From the NCBI GenBank assembly GCA_003220005.1, contig QHRD01000021.1, forward strand, positions 1 to 33,818: a DNA stretch of 33,818 nt. Reading direction: 5' to 3'. The translations under genes and the position numbers were made by a program. This document shows, piece by piece, positions 7,648 to 16,630 of this stretch (position 1 is its first letter; the number at the start of each line of letters is the position of its first letter). A model generated the notes under the pieces. The model was not told where the DNA came from, made no database searches, and saw only the letters and a list, made by a program, of their open reading frames with translations. The DNA is from Verrucomicrobiota bacterium (GTDB lineage: Bacteria; Verrucomicrobiota; Verrucomicrobiia; Chthoniobacterales; UBA10450).

Positions 7648-7667
7648 GCGATGCGAGGACGCATCGC
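7648..7667. other. perfect hairpin in xerD downstream spacer
   Basis: GCGATGCG (7648-7655) and CGCATCGC (7660-7667) form an 8-bp stem around AGGA. Read on the minus strand the stem is followed by CTTTTTC, which looks like a Rho-independent terminator, but no minus-strand gene feeds it. On the plus strand no T-run follows. It lies 65 bases past the xerD stop. Confidence 0.4.
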
Positions 7668-7855
7668 ACTCCAACAGCACTTCGTGCAAAATCCTCAGAG
7701 GTTCCTATTTCATTTCGCGCAAGCTTTGGGGAGTGCGCACGTGTCTTCGCATGTCTCAGCAGTATGGGGTGCCCGCAGGCATGTAATCAGTTTCCCATTG
7801 AACCCGTCTCCGGCATCGAGTATCCAGCATCCGCGCTTTTAACTCGGCCGTGTTT

Positions 7856-9643
7856 ATGAGGCGAATTCTGTTGCTAATCATCGCGCTTGCTGTCGCCGCG
7901 TTTGCTGGTTGGTATTACTGGAAAGTTTCCCTGCAAATTTCGAGTGCTCCGGTGAGCGCGCTTCTGCCTGGACAAACAATTTTTCTGGCGCATCTGCCTG
8001 ACTTTAATCGAACACGCGATGACTGGCATCATTGCGATATCTATCAGCTGTACCGCGAACCGGCGGTGCAGGATTTTGTGCGCCCCGGAATTGCGGGACT
8101 GAGCAAGCTTTCAACCCCGAAAGCTTTCGGAGCCCAAACGCTGCAGGAGATCGAGCAGCTCGATCCGAAGCACGCCTTCTTCGCGTTGACCTCCATGGAT
8201 GACAACAATCCAAAGTTTGCTGGCGGCTTCCGTTTTCATGGCAGTCAGGAAGAAGCGGAGCGGATCATCAGCAGATGGCGTTCGACATTTTTGGGACAAA
8301 CTCCAAGCGCGAGACGCGAAAAGCTGCAATATCAGGGCCATGAAATCGAGCTGATCACGGCGGCTCCGTTTACTCTCGCAACCGCGTATGATGGTCCATG
8401 GTTTTTTGCGGCGACGGACCTGACGGAATTACAGGCGGTGCTCGATCGTGCGGATCATCGCACGAAAAATCCAGAGGACACACTCGACAAAGACGCAGCA
8501 TATCGCGCAGCCATAGCGCACCGGCCGTCCAGCTATGCGGCATTCTTTTATTTGCAGCCAAAAATATTTTCCGACCGGCTTGCAGCGCTACGCGCTGCTG
8601 TTCGCTCACGCCCGGCCCCCGGCGAGTCCACACTGCTCGAGAAAATGCGCTGCATCGCCGGTTCCACGCGATTTGAGAACGGGAAAGTACGCGACGTGCT
8701 CTTTCTCGGAATGCCAAAGCTGGAGCACGAGGCGACGCTTACGCGGTCTTCGCTTTCGCTCGGGACAACAGAAACTTTTTTTTATCTGTCGATGCTCCTC
8801 AACCTGGGGGAGAAAATCGACATCTTGAATCAGGCGGCGGCCCTGGTGGGCGCCAGGATTTTTCGGGCCCTTGCCGACAGCGGGATTACCGCTGATGATT
8901 GGAAAGCTGCGTTTGGCCTTGAGTTGAGCTCGTTGGCGGATTGGCCGTCGAGCGCGCATTGGCCATCGTTGCTCCTGACAGTGCCCGTAATGGACGCGGC
9001 CAAAGCAGGAAAGATCGTGGAAGCCCTCATAGGTGCCGATGAAAACGCAACTTGGACGCAGACAGAGAAGGACGGCGTCCGCTATTTTTCGAAGCAGTCG
9101 GCGGTCAGTCTCGTGGCAATCACCCCAACCATCGCTTTGTCCGATCGGATTCTTATCGCTGGCTTTAGCCCAGCCTCGATAGAGGAGACAATGAAACGCA
9201 GCGGGGTAGGGTCATCCGAACTTTCGACTTCTCAAACTTACAAGGCGGCTGCTCGATTGCTGCCGGCACCGACGAACTTCTTTGCCTACGTCGATACGGG
9301 CATGCTGTATTCCCGACTCGACGCTTCGCTACGTCCAATGTTATTAATGGCTGCGGCCTTCGTGCCGGCGGTGGCTAGCTCCGTCGATGCTACAAAGCTT
9401 CCATCGCCGGAGGTCATTACGAGGCACTTGAGCCCTATTGTCTCCTCCCAAAGATACGATCTCGACGGATACGTGGCTGAGTCAATCGGACCAATCACGC
9501 TGGACCAGTCGGCAATCGGGCTTGCTATTCTTAGTAGCTTTGGCGCAGGCGCACGACAAAAGGCCGGAGCTGCCGTGACCGGCTGGGGCGGTTCTTCGAC
9601 GGCTACGCCGCAGCCGACAGCCAGTCCATCGCCGACGCCATAA
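7856..9643 (+). CDS. large membrane-anchored DUF3352-like protein of unknown function
   Basis: A ~595-residue protein with one N-terminal membrane segment (residues ~4-22, RRILLLIIALAVAAFAGWYY). The long extracytoplasmic part has repeated blocks of the kind LLPGQTIFLAHLPDF, YAAFFYLQP and FFAYVDTGMLYSRLD. These resemble DUF3352-type proteins that start with a statement of 'P..t.lf..l'. The C-terminus is a low-complexity Ser/Thr/Pro tail (ATPQPTASPSPTP). No catalytic motif was recognised. An upstream GTG at 7850 is in frame; ATG at 7856 puts the charged residues RR immediately before the membrane helix and is preferred. No obvious operon partner: the gene stands alone, with 272 bases upstream and 188 downstream. 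Confidence 0.7.
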   Translation: MRRILLLIIALAVAAFAGWYYWKVSLQISSAPVSALLPGQTIFLAHLPDFNRTRDDWHHCDIYQLYREPAVQDFVRPGIAGLSKLSTPKAFGAQTLQEIEQLDPKHAFFALTSMDDNNPKFAGGFRFHGSQEEAERIISRWRSTFLGQTPSARREKLQYQGHEIELITAAPFTLATAYDGPWFFAATDLTELQAVLDRADHRTKNPEDTLDKDAAYRAAIAHRPSSYAAFFYLQPKIFSDRLAALRAAVRSRPAPGESTLLEKMRCIAGSTRFENGKVRDVLFLGMPKLEHEATLTRSSLSLGTTETFFYLSMLLNLGEKIDILNQAAALVGARIFRALADSGITADDWKAAFGLELSSLADWPSSAHWPSLLLTVPVMDAAKAGKIVEALIGADENATWTQTEKDGVRYFSKQSAVSLVAITPTIALSDRILIAGFSPASIEETMKRSGVGSSELSTSQTYKAAARLLPAPTNFFAYVDTGMLYSRLDASLRPMLLMAAAFVPAVASSVDATKLPSPEVITRHLSPIVSSQRYDLDGYVAESIGPITLDQSAIGLAILSSFGAGARQKAGAAVTGWGGSSTATPQPTASPSPTP

Positions 9644-9804
9644 GTGACCATTGAAAAACCGATGGGAGCTTGGTTCGGAGTCTCGACTTGAGCCGATTTC
9701 TGCGGCTAGCTACCTAAACGCTGAACTCCAACTGGCTCCTGCTGTGCCATTTCGGCGCTTTTTGCCTTTCCAGCCCTTAAACGAAGAAAACTGCTGCAGT
9801 TCAT

Positions 9805-9825
9805 GAAAAACATGCTATGTTTTTC
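9805..9825. promoter_or_regulatory. perfect 9+9 palindrome just upstream of small protein gene
   Basis: GAAAAACAT (9805-9813) and ATGTTTTTC (9817-9825) are exact inverted copies separated by GCT. The site ends six bases before the ATG at 9832 and contains the alternative ATG at 9817. It could be an operator or an mRNA hairpin over the ribosome site. Function inferred only from position and symmetry. Confidence 0.45.
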
Positions 9826-9831
9826 GCCCTT

Positions 9832-10143
9832 ATGGCTATTCTAAAGAAAAATGCATTCTCCCGTCGTGTTCCTGACTTGGTAACTGAGGAGCTGGTTGCT
9901 GTCCTCTCAAGGCGTTCTTCGTTTGAGTTCAAACAGTTGTTCGACATCGTGCACGAGAACCTGCGGGCCCGGAACGCTGCAAGCGGCGGGGAAGAAATGC
10001 TGCGGCTGCGAGCTTATGAGAAATTGCAGAATCTTGTAGCTCGGGGTGCGGTCAAGAAGAATGGCAAGAAGTACAAGGGCTTGCCGTCGGCTTTGGCCAA
10101 TGCGATTGCCCAGCAGAATGGTCATCTCGTTGGCGTAAGGTAA
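9832..10143 (+). CDS. small basic hypothetical protein (possible winged-helix-like)
   Basis: A 103-residue, Lys/Arg-rich protein with predicted helices (VPDLVTEELVAVLSRRSSFE; FKQLFDIVHENLRARN; EMLRLRAYEKLQNLVARGAV) followed by a basic hairpin-like KKNGKKYKGL. The helix-helix-basic wing order suggests a small DNA- or RNA-binding fold, but no named family was recognised. The ATG at 9817 is inside the perfect palindrome; 9832 is preferred. It precedes nuoA by 40 bases on the same strand, so the two may be co-transcribed. The palindrome could be its own binding site. Confidence 0.65.
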   Translation: MAILKKNAFSRRVPDLVTEELVAVLSRRSSFEFKQLFDIVHENLRARNAASGGEEMLRLRAYEKLQNLVARGAVKKNGKKYKGLPSALANAIAQQNGHLVGVR

Positions 10144-10183
10144 GCCGGCCTTTCACCGAATTGGCCTTAGGCCAGATTCCCGG

Positions 10184-10555
10184 ATGCTGCGCGAATATTT
10201 GCCGGTTCTCCTGCAAATCCTCGTCGCGATGCTGTTTGCGGTTTCCGCTTTGCTCGTCAGCGTATTGGTAGGCAAGAGTGGCAAACGGACCCGAGCCAAA
10301 GATTTACCCTACGAGTGTGGAATGATTCCGCAGGGGGAACGGTTGCCGCGTTTCAGCGTGAAGTTCTACCTTGTGGCGATGCTTTTTATCCTGTTCGACA
10401 TCGAGATCGTGTTCATGTATCCGTGGGCGGTTGTTTACCGCGACGCAATCAAACAGAGCAGCGTCATTTTTTGGAGTATGCTCAGTTTCATCACGATCCT
10501 GATGGTCGGCTACGCTTACGCGCTGAAGAAGGGCGCCCTCGATTTCAGAAAATAA
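10184..10555 (+). CDS. nuoA: NADH-quinone oxidoreductase subunit A
   Basis: NuoA is a small membrane subunit of respiratory complex I. The 123-residue product has three membrane helices (~8-30, ~61-83, ~94-114). It carries the conserved cytoplasmic-loop YECG (Cys45) and the FDIEIVFMYPWA motif (71-82), which contains the acidic residues of TM2. Length and motifs are normal. It is not followed by nuoB, nuoC or any other complex I gene: the next genes are GT-C-like membrane proteins. The remaining subunits must be elsewhere, or this is a second, orphan copy. Confidence 0.95.
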   Translation: MLREYLPVLLQILVAMLFAVSALLVSVLVGKSGKRTRAKDLPYECGMIPQGERLPRFSVKFYLVAMLFILFDIEIVFMYPWAVVYRDAIKQSSVIFWSMLSFITILMVGYAYALKKGALDFRK

Positions 10556-10604
10556 TCACTTCAATCTGAGTTCTTCCGCGGCTCCTCGGCTTCTGCCGCT
10601 CACT

Positions 10605-11945
10605 TTGCTGTTGAGCGGCCTTCTTTGGCTATTCACCACGACGGGAGGACGGCAGATCTTCGTTAAGGAGGTGCTCGGTGGCGCCTACGATTCGCAGGCG
10701 GAACATTTTCTGCGCGGGAATGTGGACGTCGATGTGGAGGCGATCGGGCATGAAGCGATGATCGTGAACGGTAAGGTACGAATGTACTTTGGACCGTTTC
10801 CGGCGCTCCTCCGTATCCCTCTAAATTCCGTTTGCCAAGCGGGACACGGGAAATGGTCGCGGATTTCAGGATTTTGCGCGGGCGTCATCGCGCTGTTTGC
10901 TTTCGCCGGTCTGATGCACCTGGCGTTGCAATCATCCCCGCTTTCATCGCGCGCTCGCAATTGGCTTGGCAACGCGTGCCTGATCGGGTTCGCGTTCGGT
11001 TCACCGTTGCTTTTGCTGCTCGGGAATCTTTCCATCTATGATGAAGCGATTATCTGGGGGCTGGCCTTATCACTGGGCGCAATCTTTTTCGCGTTCCGCT
11101 CGCGGCAGACCGAGGGCGGCGTACTGACGCACGCATTGCTGGGATTCTCGCTCTGTGCCGGGGGCGCTCTGCTCTCCCGTGCCACGTTCGGCGCGCCGTT
11201 CGTCCTGATCGCGCCGTTACTCGCTCTGGGACTGCCGCGGGCGAATCGATTAACCAATCTCACCGCGCTGGTTCTCCCGCTCGGCGCCGCACTCATCTTT
11301 TACATTTGGCTAAACTACGCAAGATTCGGCAGCCTCACTGGAGTGAACTACTACGACTACTACATCAACGAGGTTCATAGGGAGTTTGCCCATAAATTTG
11401 GGGTGTTCAGCCCGCGCCGGATATTCCACAGTTTTGCTGACTACTTCGGTGTGCGTTTCCCAAGCTTCGAACGCGAACCGCCTTTCCTAGCGACAGATCG
11501 CCATTTCTATGACTATCCCTCGCTCTATTCAAACGATTTGAGCGAGGTATATCTCCCTCTCACGTGGTGTTCTGGCTGGCTTGTCTTCGGCGCCGTCATG
11601 GGAATTACCTGTCTGGTTCGACGCGATGGCGTAGGCGCATTCGAGCGCGGCGCGGCTGCGGCTCTCTTTGCCCAATTTCTTTGCATCTTATCGTTTTTTG
11701 CGCTCGCCCAGCGTTACGCTGCTGATCTCTATCCTTTCCTAATCTTCAGCTTCATTATCTTTCTCCGATCGGGCGGCACGGCCTTAGTCCGGTCACGCCA
11801 TGTGATCATTGGACTCGTCTGTATCTCGATTGCTGTGAATTCGCTTGCGACGGTTTCCTGGTTGATCGGTCCAGATCAAAACGTCCCGTCGGAGACCAGA
11901 ACTGCCTGGGAAAAACTCCTGGGACGGCATTCGTTTGAAAAGTGA
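10605..11945 (+). CDS. multi-spanning membrane protein, GT-C-like, unknown specificity
   Basis: About 446 residues with roughly ten hydrophobic segments. The first helix (LLSGLLWLFTTTGG) is followed by a large extracytoplasmic loop with YDSQAEHFLRGNVDVD and GKVRMYFGPFPALLRIPLN. This layout (helix, acidic loop, 'GPFPAL..P') resembles GT-C lipid-linked sugar transferases and related membrane proteins. No ATG precedes the first helix. The start is TTG at 10605 or a non-ATG codon up to CTG at 10566, since the frame is open back into nuoA. The stop TGA (11943-11945) overlaps the next gene's GTG, so the two are coupled. Function not proven. Confidence 0.65.
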   Translation: MLLSGLLWLFTTTGGRQIFVKEVLGGAYDSQAEHFLRGNVDVDVEAIGHEAMIVNGKVRMYFGPFPALLRIPLNSVCQAGHGKWSRISGFCAGVIALFAFAGLMHLALQSSPLSSRARNWLGNACLIGFAFGSPLLLLLGNLSIYDEAIIWGLALSLGAIFFAFRSRQTEGGVLTHALLGFSLCAGGALLSRATFGAPFVLIAPLLALGLPRANRLTNLTALVLPLGAALIFYIWLNYARFGSLTGVNYYDYYINEVHREFAHKFGVFSPRRIFHSFADYFGVRFPSFEREPPFLATDRHFYDYPSLYSNDLSEVYLPLTWCSGWLVFGAVMGITCLVRRDGVGAFERGAAAALFAQFLCILSFFALAQRYAADLYPFLIFSFIIFLRSGGTALVRSRHVIIGLVCISIAVNSLATVSWLIGPDQNVPSETRTAWEKLLGRHSFEK

Positions 11946-13222
11946 AGATGACAATCATGATAGCTCTTGCGAGGCGTGACGCTGTCCGACAATTTTGGAT
12001 CGCAGCTGGCCTTTCACTGTTCGCCACGCTTGCCTTCTATTTTTCGACGAATGCCACGCTGCGCGATCTGGATTACACCAGCGAGATCGCTTCGGCCCTT
12101 CTACGTGGCGACTTGGGTCTTCGCGAAAAACCGCCCGAGTGGCTCAACGAAATGATTCCGCACGGAGACAGATATTATTCAGCCTTTCCGTTAGGAGCGG
12201 TCCTCAGCATGGTTCCGATTGCTCTCCTGCAGAAAGCAGGGTTGATCCATGACTTTCCCGGACGTGTCCTGGCAGCGGTCATTGCTGGTTTGTGCGTTTA
12301 CTTCTTTTTTCAGCTGACAAAGGCGTTCGGAGCGGATTACGTCAACCACAAGAGCACAGCGTTAGCTCGCCGGATTTTGATGGCGCTGGTTCCAATTTTT
12401 GGAACGTGGACATGGTGCAATCTCGGATTTGGCGGCGCATGGCAAATAGCTCTCGGCCTGGCTCTGCTGGGCCAAACCGCGGCGCTTTATTTTTCCCTGG
12501 TGCGGCCATCTCCCTTCGCCGCCGGAGCGTTTTTTACTCTGGCTTTTGGCAATCGAACCGAGCTGCTGATCAGTCTGCCTCTTTACCTTTATTTTCTCTG
12601 GCGTCAGCCGAGTGGGAACGGGTTCAGTTGGTTTCGCATTCGCGAGATCAAACGGGCGTTTTTGGAAAATGTGCCGATGCTTACCCGCTTCCTAAGCGTA
12701 CCGGTAATGCTAGCCTTTTTGACCGCCGCTTATAATTTCGCGCGGTTTCATTCCATTTTCGATTTTGGCTACATTCACATCCCGGAGGTTCATGAGGAAC
12801 CCTGGTACACACACGGGCTGTTCTCGATCCAGGCGATTCCGTGGAACATCTACACGATGCTGTTTCAAGGGTTCGAGAGTATTGACTACTTCCCATATAT
12901 CCAACCAAACGGGTTTGGCTGCTCAATCTTCCTTGCCAGCCCTTTTCTTTGCCTCCTTTTTCGCCAGGGCGGCAGATACAAGATGACTGCATGGATGGCG
13001 ATCGCCGTCTTGACGCTCGTCCTCTGGTGTCATGGTAACCCCGGAAGCTGGCAGTTTTCATATCGCTACGCGATGATTCTCATTCCCTGGATGTTTCTCC
13101 TGCTCACAGGCAACGGCCCGGCAAAAATAACGGTCAGCGAGATTTTCCTTTTCGCCGTCTCAGTGTTGATCAATGCAACCGCCATGTGGCAGTTCCTTTG
13201 GACCGACCAAATCCAGCCCTAG
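11942..13222 (+). CDS. multi-spanning membrane protein, GT-C-like, unknown specificity
   Basis: About 426 residues with some ten hydrophobic segments. The first periplasmic loop has LRDLDYTSEIASALLRGDLG, then GDRYYSAFPLGAVLSMVP, a pattern seen in GT39/GT83-type GT-C glycosyltransferases (acidic residues in loop 1, then 'Y..fP.G'). Later loops include FGYIHIPEVHEEPWYTHG and FEYFPYIQ-like aromatic stretches (here FESIDYFPYIQPNGFG). GTG at 11942 overlaps the previous stop (GTGA); ATG at 11948 is an alternative. The downstream spacer is 213 bases, so this gene may close the first transcription unit. It is probably a paralogue of the preceding gene by topology. Confidence 0.65.
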   Translation: MKMTIMIALARRDAVRQFWIAAGLSLFATLAFYFSTNATLRDLDYTSEIASALLRGDLGLREKPPEWLNEMIPHGDRYYSAFPLGAVLSMVPIALLQKAGLIHDFPGRVLAAVIAGLCVYFFFQLTKAFGADYVNHKSTALARRILMALVPIFGTWTWCNLGFGGAWQIALGLALLGQTAALYFSLVRPSPFAAGAFFTLAFGNRTELLISLPLYLYFLWRQPSGNGFSWFRIREIKRAFLENVPMLTRFLSVPVMLAFLTAAYNFARFHSIFDFGYIHIPEVHEEPWYTHGLFSIQAIPWNIYTMLFQGFESIDYFPYIQPNGFGCSIFLASPFLCLLFRQGGRYKMTAWMAIAVLTLVLWCHGNPGSWQFSYRYAMILIPWMFLLLTGNGPAKITVSEIFLFAVSVLINATAMWQFLWTDQIQP

Positions 13223-13291
13223 CGAGGTTCGCTGTTTGCCGGAAATTTCATAAGCCAATCACATCGCGGCACGACCGGAGAATTGCAAAAC

Positions 13292-13303
13292 GCAAAATTT
13301 TGC
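13292..13303. promoter_or_regulatory. 12-bp AT-rich palindrome in spacer before the GT-C/NHL genes
   Basis: GCAAAATTTTGC is a perfect palindrome within the AT-rich part of the 13223-13435 spacer. The surrounding TTGCAA...GAATAT-like bases could form a weak promoter for the downstream genes. No firm -35/-10 assignment is possible by eye. Confidence 0.3.
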
Positions 13304-13435
13304 ATCGCGAATATTTTTGCAGCAGTCTGTCCTTCTCTCTGCAGTTAAAAAAAGGTTTTGGACATGTTTGACGGAAGAAACCACCCGTTTAGGGTTTGCG
13401 CCTGTGTCGTCCGCTGAAGTAGAAAGAATTTGGGT

Positions 13436-14239
13436 ATGCCTGCTCTGATTTATTTGGGATTGGCTATTTGTGTTGGCGATTTTTTCTGCCGGCGCTTTTA
13501 CCGGTTCGAATCTGTCGCACACCGTTGTGCAGCGGCCATACTCTCAGGGTTGTTAATCAGCACGTGGTTTACGTATTTGGCGGGACTACTCTTTACGCGC
13601 GCCAGACAGCCGCTCATATGGGGTAATCTCTTGTTCGGCGTCGCAGCGATTGCTGTCTTGTCGTGGAGCAAGTGGAAACACAAAGTCATAAAGCGGGCGC
13701 AGGGCGAAAGTCACACCACTTTTGTCGCCAGCACATACCTGCAACGGCCTAAGGGTTCAGGCATAGCTGACTGGTTACTCATAGGCGGATATGTGGTGCT
13801 CGTATCCTGGATGATGTTTGCCTCCTTCAATACCAGCGGCACCAGGCTGCAGATTTCCAATGCCGAGTACAGTGATTTCGGGCCTAACACTGCGATCATG
13901 CAGAGCTTCGCCGTGGGGCATAACTTTCCCACAGAATATCCACATTTCTCAGGGGACCGCATCCGTTACCACTTCCTCTTCTACTTTCAGGCGGGAAATC
14001 TTGAATTCCTCAGGCTCAATCCGGTGTGGAGTCTTAACCTTCTGAGCATCGTCACGTTGGTGGCAATGCTCGTATTGGCGATGACCCTCGAGGAGGTCGT
14101 TTTCAATTCCCGCGCGGTTGGGCGACTGGTCAGTCCGTGCTGCGATTCAAGCCATCAGACAACGCGGCGATTTTCTTCCGAGCATCTTCCCGTATCGTGG
14201 CGACCAGTGGGGGACCTGGTCGCAGGTGACTTATCTTAA
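13436..14239 (+). pseudogene. N-terminal membrane fragment of frameshifted GT-C/NHL fusion gene
   Basis: This frame encodes the first several membrane helices of a GT-C-like protein. Loop 1 reads ISNAEYSDFGPNTAIMQSFA, with PHFSGDRIRYHFLFYFQAG after it; the acidic YSDF is where GT-C enzymes keep their catalytic Asp. The pattern also recalls DUF2298-type membrane proteins. Meaningful sequence ends near FNSRAVGRL (about 14124). The remaining codons to 14239 are out of frame with the continuing protein, which resumes at 14118 in another frame. An in-frame TTG exists at 13430; ATG at 13436 is preferred. Together with the next entry it should form one protein of about a thousand residues. Confidence 0.7.
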
Positions 14240-16475
14240 TCAGCGCCATTTCGCCAGCACGATAGGAATACTGCTGCTCGTTTTGATTTTTCTGGTCATC
14301 CGCTATCGCATGCGACCACCGAAACGAGCTAAGCTTGCGCTTTCTCCTGAGCCCGTTCCAGTGCAGCCAAACCCGTCCTCCGAAATCGTGGGAATTACGG
14401 GTTCCGAAGCTGCTACTCGGTCCGAAAACGTTTTAGAACCGACAGGCGACGTCGCTTCGGCGGAACTGATCGCGGCGCAGCCGAATCCGTCTTCCGAAAT
14501 TGCAGGGGTTACGGGTTCCGACGCTGCAACTCGGCCGCAAGATCTTCTAGAACCGAGAGGGGACTTCACATCGACTTCGATCGCGACAGAACCAAAAGAA
14601 GAAGTAGTCGTTCCCGCCGAGCGCTTTCGCGACACGTTGCCGGGTTTCATCTTTTCTGGAGTGCTGCTTGGTCTCCTGCCGATGTGGAACAGTGCAGTGT
14701 ATATCGGCGCAGCCGCTGTTTTGGGAGCGTTGTTCGTCCTGTTCTCGCTGCGGCTTCAGATGCTGGCGCTCGCGATCCCCGCAGGCCTGATCGCGCTTCC
14801 GCAGATGCTGTATCTGACTGGCGGAAGCGGAAGGATCCCCATGCCGCGCCTTATTCATTGGGGCTACACAATTGACCAGCCCACGGCAGCGAACGTATTG
14901 AAGTATCTTGGGTTTACCTTTGGCTTTAAGTGGTTGTTAATCGCCCTGGCGCTGGTTTTCGCGAATAACCTGCAAAGGCGCCTATTCCTGGCAGTTTCAA
15001 GTCTCCTTGCAGTTGCCTTTTGTTTCCAGTTCACGATTGAGGTACTCGCCAACCAGAAGTTTATACACACTTGGGTAATTGTTGCGAACCTGTTCGTCGC
15101 CTTCGGTCTCTGGCGTCTCTGGCGTCTCTCATTGGTCGGGACTACGGTACCTGGAAAACTCGTTGCGAGTGCCCTGTTCTTGCTAATCATTCCGGGCGGC
15201 GTCATCGATTTCTTTCCCATTCACAACACTGGCTGGAGCGAAGTAACGTATCGGAACGACCCGTTGATCGACTGGCTGAAAAAAAATACGACTCCGCGTG
15301 ACATCTTTCTAACGGATCGATTTGTTAATCATCCTATCCTGATGGCTGGCCGACGGGTCTTCTACGGCTGGCCTTACTATTCGTGGGGGGCCGGTTACGA
15401 CGCTGCTAAGCGCGATAAGGTTTATACAGAACTGTTTGAGAGCAAGGACCCATGGAAAGTGTATCATCTCTTGAAAGAGAACGGCATTGCCTACGTGGCA
15501 TACGATAACGCTGTTCGCCAGGCTCAGTTTATCAGGCGACCGAATCAAGAGTTATATGCGACTTATTTTCCGAAGGTATACGATGCCACTCAGTACAACG
15601 GGATGATTATTTACAAGGTGCCTGACACACCGCCGCCTAAACTCAGTTCCCTGCCTGAGAGTGTCAGTAACATGTTTGAAGGCGGTAAGGGGACAGGGAA
15701 AGGAGAATTTGATTTGCCGGCTGGCATTGCTGTTGATGGCAATGGGAATGTTCTGGTCGCTGACACAAACAATAGGCGCATCGAAAAGTTCTCGCCTACG
15801 GGTTCGTTTCTAACCATCATAGGGCAGGGAGAACTAGCAGCACCTAACGGCATCGCTGTTGACCGCAACGGCAATTTGTATGTAGCGGATGCTGGCAATC
15901 ACCACGTGCAAAAGTTGGCCCCTGACGGGACATTTATCGCTGAGTGGAAGGGACCCGACGCCGGATTCTATGGGCCGCGTCGCGTCGCGATTGGATCGGA
16001 TAACTCCATCTACGTCGTCGATCAGGGCCATACACGAATTGTTAAGTTCAACCCTGATGGACAGGTGCTGACGATGTGGGGCAGTAAAGGGAATGGCGAC
16101 GGGCAGTTCGACGATCCTGCCTCGGTCGCGGTTGATCCCGCTACCAATAAAGTTTACGTCGCCGATCCACGTAACGGTCGGATTCAGGTCTTTGACTCGG
16201 ACGGGAAGTTTCTAACCAAGTGGCTAATCCCTGAATGGAAAGGAAAGCCATATGGCTTCGAAGACTTGGCCATAGATTCGAAGGCGGGTCGATTATACGC
16301 GTCAAGCACCAATATAAATGCAGTATTCATTTTTGACTTGAATGGCAACAGGATTGGGAGTCTGACGCCGAAGCCACCGGATCAACTCGAAGGACCATCA
16401 GCTCTAGCGTTGACAGATCGGAAACTCTACGTCTTGAACATGTTCGGCAATCACGTGAGCGTCATCGATCTGTAA
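14118..16475 (+). CDS. C-terminal part of GT-C-like membrane protein fused to NHL beta-propeller
   Basis: This 785-residue frame continues the preceding membrane protein (RQRGDFLPSIFPYRGDQWGT, LNQRHFASTIGILLLVLIFL). It adds about eight more hydrophobic segments, a tandem-repeated loop (14364-14591) and a soluble region with NTTPRDIFLTDRFVNHPILM, as in GT-C C-terminal domains. From residue ~524 (15687) it is an NHL six-bladed propeller: GIAVDGNGNVLVADTNNRRI, GIAVDRNGNLYVADAGNHHV, VAIGSDNSIYVVDQGHTRIV, VAVDPATNKVYVADPRNGRI and so on. The propeller is about three quarters identical to that of the next gene. The first ATG here (14118) may or may not be used; the true gene probably starts at 13436. 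Expected location: membrane, with propeller outside the cytoplasm. Confidence 0.75.
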   Translation: MGDWSVRAAIQAIRQRGDFLPSIFPYRGDQWGTWSQVTYLNQRHFASTIGILLLVLIFLVIRYRMRPPKRAKLALSPEPVPVQPNPSSEIVGITGSEAATRSENVLEPTGDVASAELIAAQPNPSSEIAGVTGSDAATRPQDLLEPRGDFTSTSIATEPKEEVVVPAERFRDTLPGFIFSGVLLGLLPMWNSAVYIGAAAVLGALFVLFSLRLQMLALAIPAGLIALPQMLYLTGGSGRIPMPRLIHWGYTIDQPTAANVLKYLGFTFGFKWLLIALALVFANNLQRRLFLAVSSLLAVAFCFQFTIEVLANQKFIHTWVIVANLFVAFGLWRLWRLSLVGTTVPGKLVASALFLLIIPGGVIDFFPIHNTGWSEVTYRNDPLIDWLKKNTTPRDIFLTDRFVNHPILMAGRRVFYGWPYYSWGAGYDAAKRDKVYTELFESKDPWKVYHLLKENGIAYVAYDNAVRQAQFIRRPNQELYATYFPKVYDATQYNGMIIYKVPDTPPPKLSSLPESVSNMFEGGKGTGKGEFDLPAGIAVDGNGNVLVADTNNRRIEKFSPTGSFLTIIGQGELAAPNGIAVDRNGNLYVADAGNHHVQKLAPDGTFIAEWKGPDAGFYGPRRVAIGSDNSIYVVDQGHTRIVKFNPDGQVLTMWGSKGNGDGQFDDPASVAVDPATNKVYVADPRNGRIQVFDSDGKFLTKWLIPEWKGKPYGFEDLAIDSKAGRLYASSTNINAVFIFDLNGNRIGSLTPKPPDQLEGPSALALTDRKLYVLNMFGNHVSVIDL
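14364..14591 (+). repeat. 114-base tandem repeat (two copies) in hydrophilic loop
   Basis: Copies 14364-14477 and 14478-14591 encode two 38-residue units, each starting QPNPSSEI, then GITGSEAATR or GVTGSDAATR, then LEPTGD or LEPRGD. It lies in a hydrophilic, probably disordered loop between membrane helices of the GT-C/NHL protein. Confidence 0.8.
15687..16475 (+). repeat. NHL propeller module, copy 1 of a duplicated pair
   Basis: This segment, from KGTGKGEFD to VSVIDL and the stop, is paralogous to 18623-19423. By eye about 77% of aligned residues agree. Many identical DNA runs remain, while blade 2 is six residues shorter here (GQGELAAPNG against GNKGTGRGQLGEPNG). Confidence 0.85.
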
Positions 16476-16630
16476 CCGGCGGAACTCATCTCACAAATGG
16501 CGCTGTGATGTTGAGCCTTTGGATTTCACTCAGGACGGGCTCCGCGAAACATTTCTGATCTGGTTCCGGTGGGCGATCGTTCCAAAATTGATCTGAGATC
16601 CTTCCCTTCGCTCAGAAGGACATTAAGGCT

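Noticed and set aside
7648-7667. Hairpin followed by T-run on the minus strand as a terminator
   Set aside because: No minus-strand gene lies upstream of it, so it was reported only as a hairpin.
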